A stretch of 64,000 nt of DNA from Syntrophobacteraceae bacterium. Lineage in GTDB: Bacteria; Desulfobacterota; Syntrophobacteria; Syntrophobacterales; Syntrophobacteraceae. Each line of letters begins with the position of its first letter. The first letter of the stretch is position 1. Below the pieces are notes generated by a model. The model was given only the letters and a program-made list of their open reading frames with translations. It was not told the DNA's origin and searched no databases. The stretch covers positions 124,001 through 188,000 of the forward strand of contig JALOOX010000001.1 of assembly GCA_025454175.1 (NCBI GenBank), in the 5' to 3' direction. Below are positions 44,939 through 53,116 of this stretch, in pieces. The position numbers were made by a program, and so were the translations under genes.

Positions 44939-46627
44939 GTGCTATCGGGAACGGAGAATCGTGAGAGCCAGTCCTCCCGGCGGACAGCCATTACTCCGTC
45001 AGCCGGCATCGGGGCTGCTCCCCTCATCGAGGTCCAAGGACTGTCGTATAAGTACCCGGGCGGGAGAGCCGCCCTGGACTCCATCGACCTGAGCATCCAG
45101 GCCGGCGACCGTGTGGCCCTGGTGGGCCACAACGGCGCCGGCAAAACCACGCTCGTCAGGCATCTGAACGGACTCCTCAGACCGGCAAGCGGCACGGTCC
45201 TCTTCGAGGGCGAACCGCTCCAGGGGGAGCATCTCTTCAAGGCCCGCCGCAAGATCGGTCTCCTCTGCCAGGACCCCGACGACCAGCTCTTCTGCAATAC
45301 CCTGGACGAGGACATTGCCTTCGGTCCCTATCACCAGGGGTTGAGCCCGCGGGAAATCGAGGGGCGGTCTCGCCGGGCCATCGAGGCCGTAGGCCTGGAG
45401 GCGCTGCGCTACAAGGCTCCGCATCATCTCAGCTACGGTCAGAAGAAACGGGCCGCCCTGGCCACCATCCTCTCCATGGAGCCCCGCATCCTCATCCTGG
45501 ACGAGCCCACGGCCAACCTGGACCCCAAACAGGAAAGGCTCTTCCTGGACCTGCTCAAGAGCTTCCAGGGGACCCTCATCTGCATCAGCCACGACCTCAT
45601 CTTTCTCTACGAGATCTGCTCCCGGGCGGTCGTCCTGGAAAGGGGCAGGCTGCACCACGATTTCTCCATGCAGGACCTGGTCTCCCAGAAGGAGTACCTG
45701 CGGGAGCACGGCCTCGATTTCACCTTTCGATTCAGCTGCTGCCGGGACAGCAGCGACCATTCCCATCCCCATGGCCACGTTCACATCGGGTCCTCTGAGC
45801 ATCGGCATCCGCATCCGGACGCCCGGCCGGCCTGGACGGCGGGCGAGGGGGTCCGGCCGGAGTCCGAGCCGCTCATTCGCCTGGAGGGTTACTCCCTGCG
45901 TTACCCCGACGGGTCCTGGGGCATACGGAACATCGACTTCATGCTCCACGAGGGGGAGAGCGTCGCCATCGTGGGGGAGAACGGAGCCGGCAAGTCAACG
46001 CTGATCTCGTGCATCGCGGGCATCCTGGAGGGGGAAGGCAGCTACCGGTTCGAGGGAAATCCGGTCGAGGGAGAGCTCAAGGAAGGCCTCTGGAGGAAGA
46101 TCGGCCTGGTTTTCCAGGACCCCGCCGACCAGCTCTTCTGTCCCACCTGCAGGGAGGAGGTGGCGTTCGGCCCCAGGCGTCTCGGGCTTTCACCCGACGA
46201 GGTCGACAGCTGTGTGGAGGAATCCTTGCGTCGCGTGCGACTCGACAGTCTCCAGGATAGAGTCCCCCACCACCTGAGCGCCGGTGAGCGCAAGCGCATC
46301 GCCCTGGCAGCGGTCCTCGGCATGCAGCCGCGGCTCCTGATCCTCGACGAGCCCACGGCCAACCTTGATCCTCAAAGTGAGGAGCTCCTCTGCCGGATCC
46401 TCGGGGAAGTCGCTTCAACAAGGATTCTCGTGAGCCACGACATCGACATCATCGCCCTCCTCTGCCGGCGGACCATCGTCATGCACCAGGGCAGGGTGAT
46501 CCGGGATTACCCCACCGCCGAATTCATCGGCGACAGGAGCCTCGTCTCCATCAACGGCCTCGATTACACCTTCAAGAACGCGTGCTGCCAGGAAATCCTC
46601 AGACTTCAGGATCGCGCCGGCGTCTGA
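44939..46627 (+). CDS. Double ECF ATPase (CbiO-CbiO fusion) with His-rich linker
   Basis: Two CbiO ATPases fused in 562 residues. Domain 1 (about 28-255): Walker A GHNGAGKTT, Q-loop CQDPDDQLFC, signature LSYGQKKR, Walker B ILILDEPTANLD. Domain 2 (about 315-550): GENGAGKST, FQDPADQLFC, LSAGERKR, LLILDEPTANLD. The linker (266-294) has a CC pair (267-268) and eight histidines in residues 274-292, a likely metal site; domain 2 also ends with a CC pair (NACCQEI). It probably powers CbiM-CbiQ, encoded on the other strand 3.4 kb away. GTG start with AGGAGG. Confidence 0.88.
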   Translation: MLSGTENRESQSSRRTAITPSAGIGAAPLIEVQGLSYKYPGGRAALDSIDLSIQAGDRVALVGHNGAGKTTLVRHLNGLLRPASGTVLFEGEPLQGEHLFKARRKIGLLCQDPDDQLFCNTLDEDIAFGPYHQGLSPREIEGRSRRAIEAVGLEALRYKAPHHLSYGQKKRAALATILSMEPRILILDEPTANLDPKQERLFLDLLKSFQGTLICISHDLIFLYEICSRAVVLERGRLHHDFSMQDLVSQKEYLREHGLDFTFRFSCCRDSSDHSHPHGHVHIGSSEHRHPHPDARPAWTAGEGVRPESEPLIRLEGYSLRYPDGSWGIRNIDFMLHEGESVAIVGENGAGKSTLISCIAGILEGEGSYRFEGNPVEGELKEGLWRKIGLVFQDPADQLFCPTCREEVAFGPRRLGLSPDEVDSCVEESLRRVRLDSLQDRVPHHLSAGERKRIALAAVLGMQPRLLILDEPTANLDPQSEELLCRILGEVASTRILVSHDIDIIALLCRRTIVMHQGRVIRDYPTAEFIGDRSLVSINGLDYTFKNACCQEILRLQDRAGV

Positions 46628-46786
46628 CCATCGCCCGCCCCTGAATCAGCCATGGCGGGCACACCGTTCTTGTGCCGGCCGCACCCCCGGTGATATGTAT
46701 GCGTTAACATGTGCGCGTTACATCGCTGGAGCCGCTCATTTTCACGGCTCGGCCGGACACTGTGGAGTGATCATTGCGCGGGGTGA

Positions 46787-48754
46787 ATGATGTCGCCAAG
46801 AAAGCCCAAAACCCAGGGGGAGCCGCCGGTTCGGCAGACCATCGACTACGCGGCCCTGCTCAACGCAGCCCAGCTCAAGGCCGTCATGCACCGCGACGGC
46901 CCGCATCTCGTCATCGCCGGTGCCGGGACCGGGAAGACGCGCACGCTGGTGTACCGGCTGGCCTACCTGGTCGAGCACGGCATTCCGCCGCACTCCATCC
47001 TGCTGCTCACCTTCACCCGCAAGTCCGCCCAGGAGATGATGCACCGGGCGAGCGAGATCCTGGATGAACGCTGCGGCAACGTCTTCGGAGGCACGTTCCA
47101 CTCCTTCGGGAACATGATCCTGAGACGCCACGGGAGACTTCTTGGCTACTCGCCGAGCTTCACCATCCTGGACCGGCCCGATGCCGAGGAGATCCTCGGC
47201 CTGCTGCGAACGGAGCTGGGCTACCACCGGCTGAAGACCCAGTTTCCCCGCAAAGAGGCCCTCATGACCATCGTGTCGCGCTCGGTGAACACCGGCAGGC
47301 CCATCCCGCAAATCATCAAGGGGGAATACCCGCAGTTCGTCCCCGAAACCGACGGGATTTTCAAGGTTTCGGAGGAATACGGCCGCTACAAGCTCGACCG
47401 GTCCCTCATGGACTACGACGACCTTCTGGTGAACCTCAAACGGCTCCTGGATGAGCAGGAGCTGCTGCGGGCACGGCTTTCGGAAACCTACCGGTACATC
47501 ATGGTGGACGAGTACCAGGACACGAACCGGATCCAGGCCGAAATCGTCCGGCTCCTGGCCTCCGACCACGGCAACGTCATGGTGGTGGGAGACGACTCCC
47601 AGAGCATTTACAGCTTCCGAGGCGCGGACTTCAGAAATATCATGGATTTCCCCAAGCTCTTCCCCGGATGCGCCGTCACGACCCTTGAGCAGAATTACCG
47701 GAGCGGCCAGGCCATCCTGTCCCTCACCAACGCCATCATTGCCCAGGCCCGTGAGAAGTACAGCAAGCACCTCTTCTCCGACATAGCAGCCGGCGAAAAG
47801 CCCTTCTACTTCCGACCCAAGAGCGAGCACCACCAGGCCCGGTTCGTCTGCCGCGAGATCATGGGCATGATGAAAAAGGGGGTCCGCCTCGGGGACATCG
47901 CCGTGCTGTTCCGGTCGGGCTGGCACTCCAATGCCCTCGAAGTCGAGCTCTCGGCCCACGGCATTCCCTTCGTGAAGCACGGAGGCATCAAGTTCGTGGA
48001 GGCGGCCCACATCAAGGACGTGCTGGCCCTGCTCCGCATCGCCATGAATCCCATGGACTCGGTGGCGTGGCACCGGGTGCTGAAGCTTGCGAGCGGCATC
48101 GGCGGGGTCACGGCGGCAAAGATCGTCAAGATGGCGGTGGACGAGGGGCTGGGCTACAACGCCCTCATCGCGAAGGAAGTCTCCAAGAAGAAGTACGCAG
48201 GAGACCTGCGCGGACTTTACGATCTCGTGGCCGACATCAGGGCCGACCCGTCGGACGTTGCGGGGCTTGTGGGGAAGGTGCTCGAATTCTACAAGCCCTA
48301 TTTTCGGGACCAGTTCGAGGATTACAGGGACCGCGCCAACGACCTGGTCTCGCTCCTCCACATCGCCGAGCGCTACACGAGCCTGGAGAAGCTCCTGTCC
48401 GACCTGACCCTCGAATCGCCCGAGAAGAGCGGCCTGGACGAGAGCGCCGACGGTCTGCGGGACAAGCGGCTGGTCCTTTCCACCATCCACTCCGCCAAGG
48501 GGCTGGAGTGGGACACGGTCTTCCTCATTCACCTGGTGGACGGCTGTCTGCCGTCCTCGTACTCCATGGTCCGAGAGGACAACATCGAGGAGGAGCGTCG
48601 CCTCTTCTACGTGGCCGCCACCCGGGCCAAGCGGAACCTCTACCTGGTGGCCCCGATCCTCCAGAGCAACAACTTTTACAGCTCATTTGGAGGCCCGTCC
48701 CGCTTCCTTTTCGAAATCAAGGATCTCGGGAAGCTCACCTGCCGCGTGACCTAA
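46787..48754 (+). CDS. UvrD/PcrA-like ATP-dependent DNA helicase
   Basis: Superfamily 1A helicase, 655 residues, somewhat shorter than UvrD or PcrA. Visible motifs are LNAAQLKAVMH (Q motif), AGAGTGKTRTLVYR (I), LLTFTRKSAQEMM (Ia), VDEYQDTN (II), VVGDDSQSIYSFRGA (III), EQNYRSG (IV), STIHSAKGLEWDTVF (V) and VAATRAKRNLYL (VI). It unwinds 3'-5' in repair or replication restart; which, cannot be said. Its last codons overlap the convergent CoA-disulfide reductase gene by 4 bp. The 159-bp upstream gap has two GCGTTA-type words near 46700 of unknown use. Confidence 0.92.
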   Translation: MMSPRKPKTQGEPPVRQTIDYAALLNAAQLKAVMHRDGPHLVIAGAGTGKTRTLVYRLAYLVEHGIPPHSILLLTFTRKSAQEMMHRASEILDERCGNVFGGTFHSFGNMILRRHGRLLGYSPSFTILDRPDAEEILGLLRTELGYHRLKTQFPRKEALMTIVSRSVNTGRPIPQIIKGEYPQFVPETDGIFKVSEEYGRYKLDRSLMDYDDLLVNLKRLLDEQELLRARLSETYRYIMVDEYQDTNRIQAEIVRLLASDHGNVMVVGDDSQSIYSFRGADFRNIMDFPKLFPGCAVTTLEQNYRSGQAILSLTNAIIAQAREKYSKHLFSDIAAGEKPFYFRPKSEHHQARFVCREIMGMMKKGVRLGDIAVLFRSGWHSNALEVELSAHGIPFVKHGGIKFVEAAHIKDVLALLRIAMNPMDSVAWHRVLKLASGIGGVTAAKIVKMAVDEGLGYNALIAKEVSKKKYAGDLRGLYDLVADIRADPSDVAGLVGKVLEFYKPYFRDQFEDYRDRANDLVSLLHIAERYTSLEKLLSDLTLESPEKSGLDESADGLRDKRLVLSTIHSAKGLEWDTVFLIHLVDGCLPSSYSMVREDNIEEERRLFYVAATRAKRNLYLVAPILQSNNFYSSFGGPSRFLFEIKDLGKLTCRVT

Positions 48755-50427
48755 TCCCTCCGGAGCGCCTTCCCCAGAGCGTAGAGCTTGTAGCCTCCGC
48801 TCAGGCTCCTGACCTTGAAGCCAAGCTGCGCCAGCGCCCTGGCGGCATAGTACGATCTCTGGCCGACGAAGCAGTAGGCCCAGATCTCCCGGTCCCGCGG
48901 CAGGTCCGCCATCCTGGCGCGCAGATCGCCCAGTGGAATGTTCACGGCGCCCTCGATCCGTCCGATTTTGAGCTCGGCGGGCTCGCGCACGTCCACGAAA
49001 AGACCGTCGCCGCCTTCGAGGTCCTCCCAGTGAAAGATGTGGGCGTCCCCGCGCACCACGTTGGCCGCGATCATCCCGGCCATGTTGACGGGATCCTTCG
49101 CCGACCCGAACTGGGGCGCGTAGCAGAGCTCGGCCTCCTCGAGGTCGAAGACCGTCCCACCCTTCTGGATGGCCATGGAAATCACGTCGATGCGCTTCTC
49201 GACCCCGTGCTTTCCGATGGCCTGGGCCCCGATGATCCTGCCGTCGACCTTTGAAAAGATCAGCTTGAGGGTGATGGGGGCGGCCCCAGGGTAGTAGCCG
49301 GCATGATGCCCCGGGTGCAGGTAGACCTTTTCCAATTGCGGCGGCCCGTCCCAGAGGCCCAGCCGCCTGAGGGTCTTCTCGCTGGGTCCCGTGGAGGCCA
49401 CGGCGAGGTTGAAGACGCCGACGACGGCCGTGCCCTGCACGCCCCGGAACCGGGCGTCCCGGCCCATGATCACATCGGCCGCGACGCGGCCCTGTCGATT
49501 GGCGGGCCCGGCCAGGGGCAGCAGCGTCCACATCCCGGTCACGGCGTCACGCACCTGGACGGCATCCCCCACGGCCCAGATGTTCGGGTCGCTGGTTCGC
49601 ATGCGTTCGTCCACCAGGATGCCTCCCAGATCGCCCACCTCGAGCCCGGCCTCCTTCGCCAGCCCGGTCTCGGGGCGGATCCCCACGGCCATTATGCCGA
49701 GATCCGCTACTTCAACGTCCCCCGAGGAAAGCTTCACGGCGAGCCTGCCGCCGCCCCCCTCCTCGAAGCCCGCCAGGGCGTCGTTGAGGCGCAGCCTCAC
49801 GTGATGGCGGGCCAGCTCGTCATGAATTCCCACGGCGATCTCCGGGTCCAGAACGGGCATCACGTGGGGCTGCATCTCGACGATGGTGACCTGGAGCCCC
49901 AGCTTCACGAGGTTCTCGGCCATCTCGAGCCCGATGAATCCGCCCCCGACGATGACCGCGCTCCGCGCATCCCTAGCCGCCATCCACTCCATGATGCGGC
50001 GGGTATCGGGAATGGTCCTCAGGGTGAAGACCCCCGGCAGATCCACACCCGGAACCGGTGGCTTGACCGGCTGGGCCCCCGGCGAGAGCACCAGGCAGTC
50101 GTAGCCCTCGAGGCGGACCTCCCCCGTCGCCAGGTCCTTCACCTCCAGCGTTCGAGCCGCGCGGTCGATTCGCGTGACCTCGGTGTTGAGGCGAACCCGG
50201 ATGTTGAACCGTTTCTCGAAGAGCTCGGGGGTGGCCACGAGGAGGCTCTCCTCGCGCTTGATCACCTGGCCCACGTGATACGGCAGACCGCAGTTCGCAA
50301 ACGAAACGTAAGGTCCACGCTCAAAAAGGACGATTTCAGCCTCCTCGGAGAGCCTTCGAGCCCGGGCCGCGCAGGACGCCCCTCCCGCCACTCCGCCGAC
50401 GATCAGCAACCGCTTTCCATTCATCAT
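48751..50427 (-). CDS. CoA-disulfide/persulfide reductase with C-terminal rhodanese domain
   Basis: Flavoprotein disulfide reductase of 558 residues. FAD motif IVGGVAGGASCAARARRL, the single redox cysteine Cys46 in SFANCGLPYHVG, NAD motif VIVGGGFIGLEMAENL and WAVGDAVQVRD, dimer domain, then a rhodanese domain (about 460-558) with Cys in AYCFVGQRSYYA. Such fusions reduce CoA disulfide, CoA persulfide or polysulfide and take part in sulfur redox; the exact substrate is not decidable here. The start ATG 50427 has GAGGAG at proper distance; 16 residues of upstream frame are dropped. Confidence 0.92.
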   Translation of the reverse strand: MMNGKRLLIVGGVAGGASCAARARRLSEEAEIVLFERGPYVSFANCGLPYHVGQVIKREESLLVATPELFEKRFNIRVRLNTEVTRIDRAARTLEVKDLATGEVRLEGYDCLVLSPGAQPVKPPVPGVDLPGVFTLRTIPDTRRIMEWMAARDARSAVIVGGGFIGLEMAENLVKLGLQVTIVEMQPHVMPVLDPEIAVGIHDELARHHVRLRLNDALAGFEEGGGGRLAVKLSSGDVEVADLGIMAVGIRPETGLAKEAGLEVGDLGGILVDERMRTSDPNIWAVGDAVQVRDAVTGMWTLLPLAGPANRQGRVAADVIMGRDARFRGVQGTAVVGVFNLAVASTGPSEKTLRRLGLWDGPPQLEKVYLHPGHHAGYYPGAAPITLKLIFSKVDGRIIGAQAIGKHGVEKRIDVISMAIQKGGTVFDLEEAELCYAPQFGSAKDPVNMAGMIAANVVRGDAHIFHWEDLEGGDGLFVDVREPAELKIGRIEGAVNIPLGDLRARMADLPRDREIWAYCFVGQRSYYAARALAQLGFKVRSLSGGYKLYALGKALRRD

Positions 50428-50825
50428 TCCACACTCCTCATGCATGACCCAGCAGAAGTAGACTCGACCATGCACTCGACATCATGCGATGGAAAAAATC
50501 CACAAAAAAAGCGAAAGTCGCACCAGGTGTTCTCAAAATCCCTCACATCCGTTGAGGATGAAAAAGGTCCAGCTCCGAACCGCTCACAGTATATATCGCA
50601 GACGGCTGAAAACTGGACTTTCTGTCATTTCGACCGAAGGGAGAAATCTAAAGAGATCCCTCACATGCGTTCGGGATGACAAAAAGCCAAATTCAAGCCG
50701 GCGCAAGATTGAGTGATCAAATATCAAACCTGTTGACAAGTGATGCTCCATGAAAATATACAGGCCGAAATTCAATGGTGCACCTTCCGCAATGGACAAC
50801 CCCAACCAGAAAAGGAGAGTCTGCA
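50428..50825. other. Intergenic interval with family A repeat
   Basis: No gene. It contains the second family A copy (50593-50698). The promoter of the minus-strand reductase probably lies at 50440-50580 and that of the small exported protein at 50700-50800; no clear hexamers stand out. Confidence 0.5.
50593..50698 (-). repeat. Dispersed repeat family A, copy 2
   Basis: Inverted, nearly identical partner of 43505-43610, about 105 bp with only scattered mismatches. The two copies bracket a 7-kb block of four genes. Confidence 0.85.
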
Positions 50826-51188
50826 ATGAAAAGGACACTGTTGGCACTCATGGCGGTATTGCTGTTGGTCTCCATCTCTTTGGCGGCAGCCCCCAAGGGC
50901 GAAGAAGTAGCCATTACCGGCAAGATGACCTGCACCTTCTGCAACCTGCCGGCTCCGGCGAACGGAGCCAAGGAATGTTGTCAGAATTGCATCAAGGCCG
51001 GCGACCCCCCCCTCCTTGAGGATGCCCAGGGCAATCTCTACATCCTCCTGACCGGTGAACATGAAGTACCCCTGATGACGCCCGAGAGAATGGACCTCTT
51101 GAGCGAGAAGGTCACGGTCAAAGGCTTGCTGGCCAGGCGTGGGGGGGTTCAAGCCATCTATGTGAAGGAAATGATGAAGGCGAAATGA
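50826..51188 (+). CDS. Small exported cysteine-rich protein, unknown function
   Basis: Predicted periplasmic protein of 120 residues. Signal peptide 1-22; the mature part has a CxxC (Cys36-Cys39, TCTFCN) and a CCxxC (Cys51, 52, 55, ECCQNC), then a small beta-rich region (GNLYILLTGEHEVPLM). The spacing of five cysteines suggests a metal or thiol-redox site. AAGGAGAG precedes ATG 50826. I do not recognise a named family; a role in copper, heavy-metal or disulfide handling would be a guess. Confidence 0.75.
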   Translation: MKRTLLALMAVLLLVSISLAAAPKGEEVAITGKMTCTFCNLPAPANGAKECCQNCIKAGDPPLLEDAQGNLYILLTGEHEVPLMTPERMDLLSEKVTVKGLLARRGGVQAIYVKEMMKAK

Positions 51189-51217
51189 TGAGAGCATGGC
51201 CGTCGATTGCGGCTGTT

Positions 51218-51409
51218 TTAACCCTACAACGCTACTTCAGCCTATTCTGTCATTTCGACCGAAGGGAGAAATCTCGAGATCCCTCGCATTCGCTCGGGAT
51301 GACACAGCTGAGATCGAGATCTTGCGTTGTAGAAGGGAGAAATCTCGAGATCCCTCGCATTCGCTCGGGATGACACAGCTGAGATCGAGATCTTGCGTTG
51401 TAGGGTTAA
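51218..51409. repeat. Palindromic repeat element with 14-bp terminal inverted repeats
   Basis: A 192-bp element bounded by TTAACCCTACAACG (51218-51231) and its perfect complement CGTTGTAGGGTTAA (51396-51409). Inside are the family A core palindrome and a perfect 71-bp tandem duplication. It looks like a miniature, non-coding inverted-repeat element. No transposase is nearby. Confidence 0.75.
51261..51402 (+). repeat. Perfect 71-bp tandem duplication
   Basis: Units 51261-51331 and 51332-51402 are identical by eye. Each holds the GAAGGGAGAAATCTCGAGAT to CGGGATGACA part of the family A core plus 25 bp of the right side of the element. Confidence 0.9.
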
Positions 51410-51495
51410 GAAGTGGCGTTTCCGTAAACACACTGGCGGCCGGCTCCCAATCAATCGTCATTGATAACGACCAAGGAAAACAAGTTGCGCTCTCG

Positions 51496-51915
51496 ATGAG
51501 AAAACATGCAATATATCTTCTCATTTTGCTTCTATCCTTGACATCTTCAAGCTGTCTCATACATTCAGCCGATGTTAACAAAATAGCAGACGAGATCTAC
51601 AACACACAACCCCCAGGTGATCCTCTGCCACCGAACCCTTTCAGATCAGACGGTTGTTCATGCTGGCCTGATGGTGACTGGGTGGAATGTTGTGTGGAGC
51701 ACGATCTGCCGTACTGGAAGGGCGGCACGCGGGAAGCAAGAAAGGATGCCGATTTACGGTTGAGGGAATGCGTTTCCGAGAAAGGTCATCCAATAATTGG
51801 CGCAGTCATGTTCCTTGGCGTTCGCCTGGGTGGTGTCTGGTGGCTCCCAACGCCTTTTCGCTGGGGTTTTGGCTGGGATTATCCCGAATCCGGGCCTCCG
51901 GGAATCCCATACTGA
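51496..51915 (+). CDS. Putative lipoprotein with phospholipase A2-like CCxxHD motif
   Basis: Predicted exported protein of 139 residues. The hydrophobic leader ends SSSC (Cys20), a possible lipobox. The mature part shows DGCSCWPDGDWVECCVEHDLPYW, where Cys65-Cys66, His69 and Asp70 match the calcium-dependent phospholipase A2 catalytic pattern CCxxHD, followed by GGTREARKDADLRLREC, which may supply the second Asp (Asp85). The C-terminus is rich in Gly, Trp and Pro (WWLPTPFRWGFGW). The open frame extends upstream through the repeat element, but ATG 51496 starts the signal sequence. A lipolytic or membrane-remodelling function is inference; it could also be an inactive relative. Confidence 0.65.
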   Translation: MRKHAIYLLILLLSLTSSSCLIHSADVNKIADEIYNTQPPGDPLPPNPFRSDGCSCWPDGDWVECCVEHDLPYWKGGTREARKDADLRLRECVSEKGHPIIGAVMFLGVRLGGVWWLPTPFRWGFGWDYPESGPPGIPY

Positions 51916-52105
51916 GATGTGAAGAGCGGAAGACTGAGCGTGGGATCGATTCAGGGATTCAGGCGCCGGTCTAATGCTAGGCTCGGATTTGCCGACTTGC
52001 AGACCGGCATCCTCACCCCCAACGCCACCTCAAGCGGCAGAGCGTCCCACTCTCCGCTTAGTGATGTCAGCACGAAAGGTACGCAAGGAGGTGGGCAAAA
52101 TGAAA

Positions 52106-52136
52106 AAGGGGTCAACCCTTGTCAGGCTAACCCCTT
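52106..52136 (-). terminator. Terminator of tRNA-Glu
   Basis: On the minus strand AAGGGGT pairs with ACCCCTT around a 17-nt loop and is followed by TTTC, about 10 bp after the tRNA 3' end. It is a plausible intrinsic terminator. The stretch 51916-52105 to its left holds no gene. Confidence 0.6.
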
Positions 52137-52144
52137 GAATTTGC

Positions 52145-52222
52145 TGGCGTCCCCAACCGGATTTGAACCGGTGTTGCCGGCGTGAAAGGCCGGTGTCCTG
52201 GACCGGGCTAGACGATGGGGAC
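52145..52222 (-). tRNA. tRNA-Glu (anticodon TTC)
   Basis: Folds as a complete cloverleaf on the minus strand: acceptor GTCCCCA with TGGGGAC, anticodon arm CCGGC-CTTTCAC-GCCGG reading TTC, T arm CCGGTTCAAATCCGG, and an encoded CCA (52145-52147). Confidence 0.95.
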
Positions 52223-52236
52223 GCAAAGTAAGCTGG

Positions 52237-52265
52237 CTTTTAACGAACGACCCGTGTATTGTCAA
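52237..52265 (-). promoter_or_regulatory. Promoter of tRNA-Glu
   Basis: Minus-strand TTGACA (52260-52265), 17-bp spacer, TAAAAG (52237-52242), 15 bp before the tRNA. The -35 lies only 9 bp from the tRNA-Lys remnant. Confidence 0.75.
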
Positions 52266-52274
52266 GAACATTGT

Positions 52275-52320
52275 TGGTGGGCCGTGCGCGACTCTCTGCT
52301 TAGAAGGCAGCGAGTCGGCC
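52275..52320 (-). pseudogene. Truncated tRNA-Lys 3' fragment (candidate island end)
   Basis: The first 20 bp (52275-52294) are identical to the 3' end of the tRNA-Lys at 55955-55974, including the CCA. The match then continues in the anticodon stem (CTCTGCTTA, AAGGCAG) after loss of about 13 bp, as if recombination occurred between the two GCGCGACTC words inside the tRNA. The rest is decayed. It cannot make a tRNA. Confidence 0.8.
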
Positions 52321-53116
52321 CGGAAGATGGCTTCGCTTGCTATATTCAGCGCCGACTTGATTCCATGGAATGACATGGAATCACTTGTGTTTGAGTCAAA
52401 ACCACACACCAGGCACCAACAACTTTTCGCCCCAGGCGAAATTTTCGGCTCGCATGCATGGATCCGATTTCGAATGTGGCACTTCGTCTGTGCGGTGTGC
52501 CCGGATCAACCACCAGTGCATAGGAGGTTTTTAGTCGCGCGCCGAGCGTATTTTTGCCCCACCCAAGCGGTCGAGAAAAGCAGCGGTTTTGGGAAAAGAT
52601 AAAAGGAGTGCAGCAGCTGAACCCGAAGTCTCCATGCAACTTGTTGTCATCATAGTGAAACACAGGCGAGTGTTTGGGGATGATCGACATCTGATACACA
52701 GCCATCGAACCTACCCCCCGCGCAGCCCATTTCGAACCAAGTCCTCTATATGTCAGACGGGCGCAAGAGGATTCTAACCGGTTGGTTTTGCCACGTGCCG
52801 CTACGCCGAGGTCTACTGCGTCCCGAGCTCGGGCACCCCCAGGGATGATGCTGTGACCGCTAATTGCTGCAGTTCAGCGTGCCCAGATCATTTCATGGAA
52901 TTCGAAGAAATCCAAGCATTGGCAAGAATGGCTGATTCTGTTGAATGATCCGATGATTGTGTAGTATTCTCCTTGGAACATTCGCGCATGTTCGTTGGGA
53001 ATTATTGGTTATCCGACCCCGAGCAGCTCGAAATCCAGTTGGCAAGTGCAACATTTTCGATCCACAGCGCTTGCTTGGGGAAGCAAATAGGTGAAACATT
53101 GAGAATGGAATGCCTC
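52321..53116. other. Gene-free left part of the island
   Basis: About 800 bp with short open frames on both strands, none with family-like sequence or good start sites. It may hold the promoter for the two-gene unit and remnants of lost genes. Confidence 0.45.

Noticed and set aside
46742-48532. Minus-strand open frame of 596 codons opposite the helicase
   Set aside because: Antisense shadow; the plus-strand frame has all helicase motifs.
51261-51402. Possible CRISPR array
   Set aside because: The 71-bp units are adjacent with no spacers, and no cas genes are present.
51196-51495. N-terminal 100-residue extension of the phospholipase-like lipoprotein
   Set aside because: It is translated from the repeat element; the signal sequence begins at ATG 51496.
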